Positions 14,631 through 22,765 of a stretch of DNA of 42,612 nt are shown here, one piece after another (position 1 is the stretch's first letter; every line of letters begins with the position of its first letter). Both the position numbers and the translations under genes were made by a program. The DNA is from PHET01 sp038202795 (GTDB taxonomy: Bacteria > Actinomycetota > Coriobacteriia > Anaerosomatales > PHET01), in NCBI GenBank assembly GCA_038202795.1, contig JBBREQ010000008.1, forward strand, positions 1 through 42,612. Direction: 5' to 3'. The notes beneath the pieces were generated by a model. It ran no database searches and was not told where the DNA came from. It saw only the letters and a program-made list of their open reading frames with translations.

Positions 14631-15674
14631 CTAGAGCGTGTTCATCTGCAGGTTGGAGAACCGCCGCCGATAGCTGCTCATGTAGTCGACCTTGCGCTCG
14701 AGAGCGCCGATGACGCCGTTGGCGAAGTTGACCTTCTCGAACTGCTGAGCGCTGCCAAGACCACCCGGGGAGAACACGTTGACCTCCATGAGCTTGTCGC
14801 CCACGATGTCGAGCCCGACGAGGAACATCCCATCGGCGACCAGTTTTGGCCGCACGATCTCGCAGATCCTGAGCTCGCGCTCGGTGATCTCCGCTTGCGC
14901 GATCTGTCCGCCGGCGTGCACGTTGCTGCGAATGTCGTCGCCGGCGCGCATCCGGCGGAACGCGGCGTAGCGACCTTTGTACTTGAACGGACGGCCGTTC
15001 ATCATGAACAGCCTCGTATCGCCATGCTCGGCTTCCTCGAGGTACTCCTGGGCGATCACGTAGCCGTCCCGTGTGAGCGCGTCGATCATCTGGTTGAGAT
15101 TCTTGTTCGAAGCGTGGTCGACCATGAACACGCCCTTTCCACCGCTCCCCTGCAGCGGCTTGAGGACAGCCCGGCCGTCCTGCTCCTTCACAAACTCTTT
15201 GATCTCGTCGCGATCGCGCGTGATGAGCGTGCGCGGCCTGACCTCTTCCGGGAACTCCTGGAAGTACATCTTGGTGATGGCCTTCGCCAGACCGTTCGGA
15301 TCGTTCAAGACGATCACGCCGTTTCGCATCGCGAGTCGGCCGAACTCGATCGCGGCGTTTTGCCTCCACGGAGTCTCGACGTCTTGCGACGGATCGTTGC
15401 GCAGCACGAGCACATCGAGGTCGTCCACGGTGATGCGCTGGGCGCGCGCCGAGGCGCTGCGCAGACCCGCCAAGTAGGCGGCACCGCTCGTGTACTTGTC
15501 TTTCGGCGCGTGCTTCGCTCGAGCCTTCACCTTCTCGTCCGGGTCGTAGGCGAAGTCGCCAGGCGTCATCACCCACGCCTCGTGTCCGGCCTTGATCGCC
15601 GCGACCGCGAGCCGCGTGGTGGTGTAGCCGGCGGTCTCAGTCGCGATGTCGTTGACGACGAACCCCATCTTCAT
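14631..15674 (-). CDS. Glutathione-synthase-like ATP-grasp ligase
   Basis: A 347-aa ATP-grasp ligase of the GshB type, which joins an amino group to an activated carboxylate using ATP. RNDPSQDVETPW (about residue 93) corresponds to the GshB RxDPP-D segment. LKPLQGSGGKGVFMV is the glycine-rich ATP-grasp loop, and LMEVNVFSPGGLG near the C-terminus holds the metal-binding Glu/Asn pair. The start is ATG 15674 (MKMGFVVND). Its neighbour upstream on the same strand is an N-formylglutamate amidohydrolase. A dedicated gamma-glutamylcysteine ligase is not visible, so the product may not be glutathione. Confidence 0.82.
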   Translation of the reverse strand: MKMGFVVNDIATETAGYTTTRLAVAAIKAGHEAWVMTPGDFAYDPDEKVKARAKHAPKDKYTSGAAYLAGLRSASARAQRITVDDLDVLVLRNDPSQDVETPWRQNAAIEFGRLAMRNGVIVLNDPNGLAKAITKMYFQEFPEEVRPRTLITRDRDEIKEFVKEQDGRAVLKPLQGSGGKGVFMVDHASNKNLNQMIDALTRDGYVIAQEYLEEAEHGDTRLFMMNGRPFKYKGRYAAFRRMRAGDDIRSNVHAGGQIAQAEITERELRICEIVRPKLVADGMFLVGLDIVGDKLMEVNVFSPGGLGSAQQFEKVNFANGVIGALERKVDYMSSYRRRFSNLQMNTL

Positions 15675-15808
15675 GGCTGGCGATGTCCCTTCGTACGTAG
15701 CTCGACGCCGCGATGTGATGATCAGTCGCTCGGGAGCCCCGAGCCGCACCAGTATGGGGGCTATGGCCGCTGCACGGAAGACGGTTTAACAGACAATTTC
15801 GGTAGGCT

Positions 15809-16648
15809 TCACGAGATATGCGCCAGCGCGTTGCGCAGCGCTGGGAGTAGGTCGTCGAGCGCAACTCGAATGCGCGCTACGTGCGCGTCATCGACCGTAC
15901 CGCTCCACTCGTCCATGTACGTCTTCTTGAACTCGATTGCCAACGCAGCGCCGTCGAGCGGGAACGTCTCGGCGATCCAGCGCGAAAGATGTCCGCCGCG
16001 GAACTTCACGTTCTCGCGGCAGTCGAACCCGGCCCGTGTCATGCCCGTCGCAAACGTCTCGATCGCCGGCTTCCACCGCCCCCGATCGAGCCACCCGGTA
16101 CCCAGGTTGACCTCAGGGTTCTCGGCGACGGGGGCGGCCTGCCCGCCCGCTCCCTGGCGACGGTGGTTGTAGCTGTGCAGGTCGAGCACGAGGAAGCGCC
16201 CGTGATCCTGGGCAATCGCCGAGAGGATCGCGCCCATCGCCTCGTAGAACACGTCGTAGACTTCGCGTGAAACGCGGTCGAGATCGTTGGGGAGCTCATC
16301 GCGGTAGACATCGAGTCCCCAGGAGTCCTGCGGGCCCTGGTAGACCGCGCGGAACCGCGGGCGGTTGAGGTCCACCTCGAAACGCGAGCGGAGCACCTCC
16401 ACGAGGGTGATACCGGACGGCGCCATGCGCGCCGTGTGCGGGTCCTCCTCGCGAAGACGGTCCGCCTCTCCAAGTGCGAGACAACTCTCGAGTTGCGAGC
16501 GCACAGTGTGGCCGGCGTGTAGTGCCACCGCGACGATTGGGCCGTCGCCGGGCGTCACGCGCGCGAGCGGTGCGCCGCCGGCTTCGATCAGGTATCCGTG
16601 CTCGCTCGTACTCAGGGCCTGCCGCCTTTCATTCTCGACGTCGTTCAC
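15809..16648 (-). CDS. N-formylglutamate amidohydrolase family protein
   Basis: A 279-aa member of PF05013. The family fold is zinc-peptidase-like. VVLDLHSYNHRR-like residues (FLVLDLHSYNHRRQ, about 152-165) and HAGH (44-47) supply metal ligands, and VKFRGGHLSRWI follows. Characterised members hydrolyse N-formylglutamate to formate and glutamate in histidine breakdown, but no hut genes are here. It is paired with the ATP-grasp gene 134 nt downstream. In many genomes the same pair occurs next to a QEGLA-motif protein, suggesting a separate peptide- or amino-acid-related role. Confidence 0.8.
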   Translation of the reverse strand: MNDVENERRQALSTSEHGYLIEAGGAPLARVTPGDGPIVAVALHAGHTVRSQLESCLALGEADRLREEDPHTARMAPSGITLVEVLRSRFEVDLNRPRFRAVYQGPQDSWGLDVYRDELPNDLDRVSREVYDVFYEAMGAILSAIAQDHGRFLVLDLHSYNHRRQGAGGQAAPVAENPEVNLGTGWLDRGRWKPAIETFATGMTRAGFDCRENVKFRGGHLSRWIAETFPLDGAALAIEFKKTYMDEWSGTVDDAHVARIRVALDDLLPALRNALAHIS

Positions 16649-16851
16649 CGGCGTGTGCCGCGTCCGACCTGCGTGCTATACATCCCCCAAGGGTACCGAG
16701 ACGCGGTGCCACGCGTGAGAACACGAAGTTACTTTCGCACAACCGGGGCAGGCCCCGAGGATGAGGTCGGGCATATCCTACGCAACGGCGAGCTCCCGGG
16801 TTCGGGGAACAACCCCATGACGGCTCACAATGCGCGACGGGGGTGATCGGA

Positions 16852-18264
16852 GTGTCGTGGTTCCCAGAGCACACGGTGCATGCGTCGGAGTTCCGAACCG
16901 GATTGGACTGGATCGGCGTAGACGGACCCGTTGGTCTCACAGACCTCCGGGGTCGCATGATCCTGCTCGACTTCTGGACCTACGGTTGAATCAACTGCAT
17001 GCATGTGCTCCCGCGTGTACGGGAGCTGGAGGATCTCTTCTCGGATAGCCTGACCGTCATCGGCGTGCACGCCGGCAAGTTCGTGACCGAGCGCAAGACG
17101 GATCGCATCGCCGAGGCGTGCGACCGTCTCGGCGTGGTGCACGCGGTCGTCAACGACCACCAGTACCGCATCTGGCGCGACTATGCCGTGAATGCGTGGC
17201 CTACGCTCGTGGTGATCGATCCGGAGGGGTACATCGCGCTCGTTGCGCCGGGCGAGGTTTCGGTCGAGACGATGGCCGACGCACTGCGGGAGATCGAGCA
17301 ACGCGCAGCCGAGCGCGGCACGCTTGTGCGCGGTCCCGACCCCACGGCGCCGCACCTGCAGCGCCACGAGGGCACGCTGCGCTTCCCCACCCGCGCAATC
17401 GTGGCCGCCGACCGGCTGTGGGTCGCCGACACCGGCCACGGTCGGGTCATCGAGTGCAGCTGGAGCCCCGCCGAGAACACCGCGGCCATCCTCGCCGAGC
17501 ACACCGGCTTCTTGGAGCCGCGCGGCCTGGCCGAGCTGGGCGGCAGCACCTACGTCGCGGACCGCACCGGGCACTCGATCTGGCGCCTCCCCAGCGGAGG
17601 CGGCGAGCGGGTCCGCGTCGCCGGCACCGGCGTCATGGGCGAGCGTGCCGTTGCGCCCGGACCGGCGGTGGAGGCGGGGCTGCGCTCGCCATGGGGACTC
17701 GCCGCTCACGGCCAGCATCTCGCAATCGCGATGGCGGGCTCGCACCAAATCTGGGAGCTCGACCCGGAAAACGGGACCCTCTCGCTCCTCGCAGGCAGAG
17801 GCGCCGAGGACATCTTCGACGGCCCTTCTCGGGAGGCGGCCCTCGCACAGCCGACCGGCCTCGCGACGCTTGGGGACGGCGAGCTTGCGGTAGCGGACTG
17901 CGAGACGTCGGCGGTTCGCGTCGCAACAGCAACGGATGTCCGCACCGTGGTGGGCACGGGGCTGTTCAAGTTCGGGGACAGGCCGGGCATTGGCGACGAG
18001 GCACTGTTGGAGCACTGCGAGGACGTCGCTGTGTTCGGCGGCGCGCTCGCCGTGGCCGACACGTACAACGATCGCCTCAAGCGCGTCGATCCCGTCACGC
18101 GCTCGTGCGAGCCGTGGCCGGGCGAAGCTGGCGAGAAGGGTGCGCTGCGCGAGCCTGGCGGAGTCTGGGGCGGAAATGGCCACCCGCTCGTCGCAGACAC
18201 GGGCCACCACCGCATTCTCACCGTCGCTCAGGACGGCTCGGTCGCCGAGATCCGCTTCGAGTAG
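16852..18264 (+). CDS. NHLRC2-like thioredoxin/NHL-propeller selenoprotein (UGA read as Sec46)
   Basis: A 470-aa protein if the in-frame TGA at 16987-16989 is read as selenocysteine. Residues 1-150 are a thioredoxin fold: RMILLDFWTYG-U-INCMHVLP, where homologs read CCINC. The redox motif is thus U46-I-N-C49, with the cis-Pro at 117 (AWPTLVV). Residues ~165-470 form about six NHL repeats (VADTGHGRVIE, VADRTGHSIWRL, VADTYNDRLKRV, VADTGHHRILTV). Both halves match NHLRC2-type proteins without a gap. The start is GTG 16852, with GGGGGTGATC at 16838-16847, nearly perfect to the 16S tail. A SECIS-like hairpin follows the TGA. Other genes here use TGA as stop, so recoding is local. Reading from ATG 16999 would lose the active site. 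Confidence 0.85.
16987..17026 (+). promoter_or_regulatory. Selenocysteine UGA codon and bacterial SECIS-like hairpin
   Basis: The TGA (16987-16989) is followed by a perfect 7-bp stem, GCTCCCG (17007-17013) with CGGGAGC (17020-17026), closing the 6-nt loop CGTGTA. Twenty-four nucleotides separate the TGA from the loop, and the second loop base is G. Published bacterial SECIS rules ask for about 16-37 nt and a G in the first two loop positions. The hairpin is coding (VLPRVREL), as bacterial SECIS elements must be. Confidence 0.8.
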
Positions 18265-18307
18265 GGGTAGGAACACTCCAGCTGACCGCATCACGAGAGG
18301 ACACCCC

Positions 18308-19249
18308 ATGAGCCGCGGGCGAAAGGTGCTTCGAATCGTCGCGCGGGTGCTGGGCATTGTCGTGGGAGTGGTACTGCTCGCGATGGCGGTCCTCGCGGTA
18401 AGCATTGCCCTAGACGGTCGGGGCTCCGCAGCGCGGCTTTCCTCGGTCACCAACACCACTATCCCGGGCGCGGCCGGTCCGGACGTGAAAGCCTACGTCG
18501 CCACCCCCGCCACACCCGGCCCTCATCCTGTCGTCATCATGATCCACGAGTTCTGGGGTCTGAATCCCGACATCGTGAGCAAGGCAGACCTGCTCGCGAA
18601 GGAAGGATACGTGGTGGTCGCGCCGGACGCGTTCCGTGGGAGCACCACCGGCTACCTGCCCAAGGCGATCTATCAGGTGGTAACGACGCCGGCCGAGGAG
18701 ATCAACGCCGACATCGACGCGGTGGTCGAGTGGGTGCGGAAGCAGCCGGGGGTCGACCCCGTGCGCGTGGGCATCGTAGGCTTCTGCTTTGGGGGACGCA
18801 CGTCGTTGCTGTACGCGCTTCACAACCCCACGCTGCAGGCGACATCGGTGTTCTATGGACAGCCGGTCACCGATCCAAAGCGTCTCGAAACTATCCGTGG
18901 TCCCGTCCTGGGCATCTTTGGCGGTGCCGACGTATCCATCCCTCTTGAGGACGTGCAAGCCTTCGAGCGCGGCTTGAAGCAGGCCGGTGTCGAGTCGACG
19001 GTGACCATCTACCCCAACCAGCCGCACGCCTTCGTGAAGAACGCCGAGGGCATCCAATCAGGCGGCGCGCAAGGTGCCGCTTGGGCCGAGATGCTGCGGT
19101 TCTTCAAGGGTGCGCTACAACAGCCGAGGACAGAACCCACCGGCTCGACAGCCCCGTCGCGACCGGTCGACGACTTCTACGGATGGGCACCCATTGTGCG
19201 GCTCGCAACGCAGCACGCCGGCCACGACAACCCGTGGAGTGGGCACTAG
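18308..19249 (+). CDS. Membrane-anchored dienelactone-hydrolase-family protein
   Basis: A 313-aa alpha/beta hydrolase of the DLH family (PF01738). One N-terminal transmembrane helix (about residues 9-33) anchors it with the domain probably outside. The DLH triad is visible: Cys160 in VGFCFGGR, Asp208 in GGADVSIP and His240 in NQPHAF, plus Glu81 in HEFWGLN. DLH enzymes use a Cys nucleophile and open lactones; the true substrate here is unknown. It starts 43 nt after the selenoprotein stop and is probably co-transcribed. A Cys hydrolase beside a Sec-thioredoxin could be its redox client, which is inference. Confidence 0.85.
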   Translation: MSRGRKVLRIVARVLGIVVGVVLLAMAVLAVSIALDGRGSAARLSSVTNTTIPGAAGPDVKAYVATPATPGPHPVVIMIHEFWGLNPDIVSKADLLAKEGYVVVAPDAFRGSTTGYLPKAIYQVVTTPAEEINADIDAVVEWVRKQPGVDPVRVGIVGFCFGGRTSLLYALHNPTLQATSVFYGQPVTDPKRLETIRGPVLGIFGGADVSIPLEDVQAFERGLKQAGVESTVTIYPNQPHAFVKNAEGIQSGGAQGAAWAEMLRFFKGALQQPRTEPTGSTAPSRPVDDFYGWAPIVRLATQHAGHDNPWSGH

Positions 19250-19332
19250 GCGCACTCGCAAGCGCTGCTTGGACTCAGAGCTTCGTCACGTTGCGGCGCG
19301 CGGCGGGTGCGGGCTCTTCGGGACTCGTCTGG

Positions 19333-20274
19333 CTAGCTGCGGTTCTCAGCGATTATCGCATCGATGTCCACGCCCGTGAGCCGCTTTGAAGCGTCCCAGA
19401 GTCGCGATGCGACGGCTTCGTCACGGGCCGACGAGGCCATACTCGACGGTGCCACACCTCCGCCGAGCCGCTTCGGGCCGAAGAAGTCGCCGCCCTTCAC
19501 GCCCGGTGCCGTGGCGGCGTAAAGCTGTGGTTCGGCGCCTCGCTCGGGTGACTTTCCCGCCAGGCGGACGCCCCCCAGCACGAACCATGACAAGAGCGGC
19601 TTGGCCCCGAGGAACGGGCCCGCTGCCTGCAGGTTCGTGCTCGCGAACCCCGGGTGCGCGGCAACACTCAGGGTGCTGGCCTGAGCGTGGCTTAGGCGTC
19701 GGTCCAGTTCGAGCATGAACAGCAGGTTGGCCAGTTTCGACGCGCTGTATGCGCCGTAAGGTGCGTAGCCGCGTTCGTGCTGCAGGTCGTCGAAATCGAT
19801 TCGCCCGCCCACGTGCGCGAAGCTGCTCACCGTCACGACGCGGGAGCCGGGCGAGCGCATCAGCAGCGGAAGTAGATGGCCGGTCAACGCAACGTGGCCC
19901 AGGTGGTTGGTTCCGAACTGCAGCTCGAACCCCTGCCGGGTCGTGAGCTTCTGAGGCGGTGCCATCACGCCGGCGTTGTTCATCAGGATGTCGAGCGTGT
20001 CGTGCCGGGCGGCGAACTCGTCGGCAAAGGCCCGCACTGAGTCGAGGTCCGCCAGGTCGAGCGCCATCGCTTCGACGCGACCCGTGGGCACCGCGTGGCG
20101 GATGCGCTCCGCTGCAGCTTGGCAGCGGCGTCCGTCTCGGCAAGCCATGACCACCGCCGCGCCGTGCCGGCTCAGCGCCTTGGCGGTCTCGAAGCCAAGT
20201 CCCGTGTTCGCGCCGGTGACCACGGCGGTTCGTCCGGTCAAGTCAGGGATATCTGCTGCTGTCCAACGTGCCAC
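19333..20274 (-). CDS. Short-chain dehydrogenase/reductase (retinol-dehydrogenase-like)
   Basis: A 313-aa SDR. The cofactor motif TGANTGLG is at about 18-25, followed by NNAGV, VTVSS and the catalytic YSASK. The Arg residues after the first helix (ACRD) suggest NADPH preference. The sequence resembles oxidoreductases of the WW-domain/retinol dehydrogenase type; the substrate cannot be told. The start chosen is GTG 20274, with GAGGA close upstream, since the longer open frame upstream is proline-rich and unlike the family. Confidence 0.85.
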   Translation of the reverse strand: MARWTAADIPDLTGRTAVVTGANTGLGFETAKALSRHGAAVVMACRDGRRCQAAAERIRHAVPTGRVEAMALDLADLDSVRAFADEFAARHDTLDILMNNAGVMAPPQKLTTRQGFELQFGTNHLGHVALTGHLLPLLMRSPGSRVVTVSSFAHVGGRIDFDDLQHERGYAPYGAYSASKLANLLFMLELDRRLSHAQASTLSVAAHPGFASTNLQAAGPFLGAKPLLSWFVLGGVRLAGKSPERGAEPQLYAATAPGVKGGDFFGPKRLGGGVAPSSMASSARDEAVASRLWDASKRLTGVDIDAIIAENRS

Positions 20275-20435
20275 GGGCGGTTCCTCTCGGCTGGGACTAC
20301 AGGGGAGGATTCCCGTTCCGGTGCGAGCTGCGACGCGCGTGGGGGCAGATGAGGCGGGCGGTTTGACCGCCTCGCCCGGCGGGCACATTCGAGGTCGGAC
20401 CGGCGGACGGCCCCGGCAAAGCGCACGCGGCTACC

Positions 20436-21467
20436 TTGGTGGTGAGTACAACGAGACGCTGGAAGGTACACCTGCTCGTGCTGACGGGCCTCTTGGCGGC
20501 GATTCTGTCGTCGGTGGGATGCGCCGCTACCCTGTCAAAAACGCCGCCGCCCCCTGTCACGACCACCACCGCACCCCACACCTCACAGAGCCCGCCGACT
20601 GCCCCAGCGGTCGCGCCCGTCACCTTTGCCGTCATCGGCGACTACGGCATGGACAATGCGCACGAGCGCGACGTCGCCAACCTCGTCGCTTCATGGGATC
20701 CGAAGTTCGTGATCACGACCGGCGACAACTACTACAAGCCGGCCGGCGGCACGGGAACTGCAAAGTACGACGAGTCCACCGGCGCGTACTACGGCCGGTG
20801 GCTCAAGGACATCTCCACCACGGGCAAGCGTCAGCCTTCCGGAGAAGCCTCCATCAACGCGTTCTTCCCGGCGCTGGGCAACCACGACTACAGCGATGCC
20901 ACTCCATCGCCCAAGACCTACCTCACGTACTTCAAACTGCCCGGCGCCGGGTTCGACAACACCTCCGGCAACGAACGCTACTACGACTACGTGCAGGGGC
21001 CGATCCACTTCTTCGTGCTCAACTCCAACACTGACGAGCCGGACGGAACCAGGAGCACGTCGATCCAGGCGCGCTGGCTGAAGGAAGAACTCGCGGCCTC
21101 GGCGTCCCCGTGGAATATCGTCTATGTGCATCACCCTCCGTACTCATCGGACCGTCGGCATGGCTCTACCCGCTCCATGCGGTGGCCGTTCGCGCAGTGG
21201 GGCGCCGACGTGGTCATCTCGGGGCATTCCCACACGTATGAGCGCGTACTGCGCGACGGCATCGTCTACTTCGTCAACGGCCTTGGGGGTGCGACGCGCT
21301 ACGGCTTCGGCGTGAGGGCGAAAGGCAGCGCGGACCGCTACCGAGCCAACTGGGGTGCCCAGAGGGTGACCGCTACCGATAAGACGCTGACCTTCGAGTT
21401 TTTCGACGTCGATGGTGACCGGCACGACCGCTACCGGCTCACCGCACCGCCGGTGCCGGGCGACTGA
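20436..21467 (+). CDS. Lipoprotein metallophosphoesterase (purple acid phosphatase-like)
   Basis: A 343-aa secreted lipoprotein. The N-terminal signal ends in a lipobox, LSSVGC at about residues 24-29, followed by a Pro/Thr-rich linker. The calcineurin-like phosphoesterase core shows its metal motifs in order: GDYG (with Asp), TGDNYY, LGNHDY, VHHPPY and SGHSHTYER. This is the pattern of purple acid phosphatase-like enzymes, likely releasing phosphate from esters outside the membrane. It is divergent from the SDR gene. The start is one of two adjacent GTG codons. Confidence 0.87.
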   Translation: MVVSTTRRWKVHLLVLTGLLAAILSSVGCAATLSKTPPPPVTTTTAPHTSQSPPTAPAVAPVTFAVIGDYGMDNAHERDVANLVASWDPKFVITTGDNYYKPAGGTGTAKYDESTGAYYGRWLKDISTTGKRQPSGEASINAFFPALGNHDYSDATPSPKTYLTYFKLPGAGFDNTSGNERYYDYVQGPIHFFVLNSNTDEPDGTRSTSIQARWLKEELAASASPWNIVYVHHPPYSSDRRHGSTRSMRWPFAQWGADVVISGHSHTYERVLRDGIVYFVNGLGGATRYGFGVRAKGSADRYRANWGAQRVTATDKTLTFEFFDVDGDRHDRYRLTAPPVPGD

Positions 21468-21507
21468 ACGGCGCGTCTTCGGCGAAAGCTGGGTGACTGG
21501 GGCGGCC

Positions 21508-21846
21508 CTACCCCAGCGCCGCCAGCGCCCACTGCGCCAGCCACAGCGCTCCCATGCCCGCGGCCAGCGTAGCCACCACGTTCTTCGTCTTCAGCGCTAC
21601 CGCAAGGGCGATCACAGCCGCAATGGTCCGCGCGGGAGCGAACGAGTACGCGCTCCCCTCGTGCACGTAGAGCGCTCCGGGCACCACGAGCGCCGTCAGC
21701 GCGGCGACCGGAACGTGCTTGAGCAACCGCTCGAGCCACGCCGGGTGCGGTACTCGGCCATGCAGGATGATGGGGAAGCTTCGCATCGACCACGTGCCGA
21801 TGGCGAGAACCACGATCAGCAGCCAGAACTGCATGACAGGCGTCAT
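21508..21846 (-). CDS. azlD: AzlD-family branched-chain amino acid transport subunit
   Basis: A 112-aa membrane protein with three to four helices, including GTWSMRSFPIILHGR and ALKTKNVVATLAAGMGALWL. It is the small partner of AzlC in a two-subunit exporter of branched-chain amino acids. The azlC stop overlaps its start at ATGA (21843-21846), so the two are translationally coupled. Confidence 0.85.
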   Translation of the reverse strand: MTPVMQFWLLIVVLAIGTWSMRSFPIILHGRVPHPAWLERLLKHVPVAALTALVVPGALYVHEGSAYSFAPARTIAAVIALAVALKTKNVVATLAAGMGALWLAQWALAALG

Positions 21847-22559
21847 CGGTCTTCACCCGGCCGTGGGCGGTCCGTCCACGCGCCGAACGCCATGCCCGTG
21901 ATGATCGCGACGATCAGGCCGCTTTGGAGCGGCAACAGCGTGACGAACACCGCGGCCGCGATACCCGTGACGATCGCAACGCCTACAGCCGTCCGGTCCT
22001 TCATCGCCGGCGCCAGCATCGCGAGAAACACGAGCGGCACGGCGAACTCCAGCCCCCACGACGCGGGGATGAATGGTCCGAGAAGGGCCCCGGCGATGCT
22101 CGCGATCTGCCACACGGTCCACAGCGCAATGCCGCCACCCGCGTAGTACCCGATGATATCTACGTCGTCTCGATGGCGACCCTCCGTCATCGTCGAGGCG
22201 TAGTTCTGGTCGACGAGCATGTAGCCCAGGATGGGACGCAGCCAACGGGGCGCCTCAGCGAGCAGGGGCGCTATCGACACGCTGTAGATGAACATACGCG
22301 CGTTGATGATGAGGGCCGTGCCCAGCGCGACCCACAACGGCGCCCCACTGGCAAACAGCGTCGTCGCTGCAATCTGTGAGGCGCCGGCGAAGACGATGAC
22401 CGACATGCCCATCGCCTCGGCGAGACCAAATCCCGCCTGCCGTACGGCGGCGCCGGCAACAAGTCCAAAGGGGATGACGCCGATCAGGATTGGCGCGACG
22501 CCCTTGGCTCCCTCTATGAGGCTGTGTCGTGTTCTCGGCATCGCAACACTATGGCGCAT
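21843..22559 (-). CDS. azlC: AzlC-family branched-chain amino acid exporter
   Basis: A 238-aa polytopic membrane protein with the AzlC signature near the N-terminus (GAKGVAPILIGVIPFGLVAG, then GLAEAMGMSVIVFAGASQIA). It includes ARMFIYSVSIAPLL and DQNYASTM. It exports branched-chain amino acids with AzlD. The start is ATG 22559 or ATG 22541 (MPRTRHS); neither has a strong ribosome site, so the start is uncertain. Confidence 0.87.
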   Translation of the reverse strand: MRHSVAMPRTRHSLIEGAKGVAPILIGVIPFGLVAGAAVRQAGFGLAEAMGMSVIVFAGASQIAATTLFASGAPLWVALGTALIINARMFIYSVSIAPLLAEAPRWLRPILGYMLVDQNYASTMTEGRHRDDVDIIGYYAGGGIALWTVWQIASIAGALLGPFIPASWGLEFAVPLVFLAMLAPAMKDRTAVGVAIVTGIAAAVFVTLLPLQSGLIVAIITGMAFGAWTDRPRPGEDR

Positions 22560-22765
22560 CGTGAGCTCGCAGTGAACGTTCAGGGCGGCGATCGCGCGCA
22601 GTGAGATCCTCGGAAAGCTGGGTGACCGCGGATCAGGGGCAGCGTCCTAGCCCCGCGATAGAGCATCCGGTGGCTTGATTTTCGCATGTCCGTACCCATC
22701 AGTGCTGCTGTGGCACCCACTTCCGGCGAAAAGCTGGTAGATTGAGTGCTGTCGAAGGGGAATGC

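Noticed and set aside
16987..16989. TGA read as Trp (altered genetic code) or as a plain stop
   Set aside because: Trp is encoded by TGG throughout and many genes here end in TGA, so the code is standard. A plain stop would separate two halves of one thioredoxin domain that remain fully conserved, and would not explain the SECIS-like stem.
16825..18459. Minus-strand 544-codon frame opposite the selenoprotein
   Set aside because: It has no domain pattern, while the plus strand has a thioredoxin and NHL repeats throughout.
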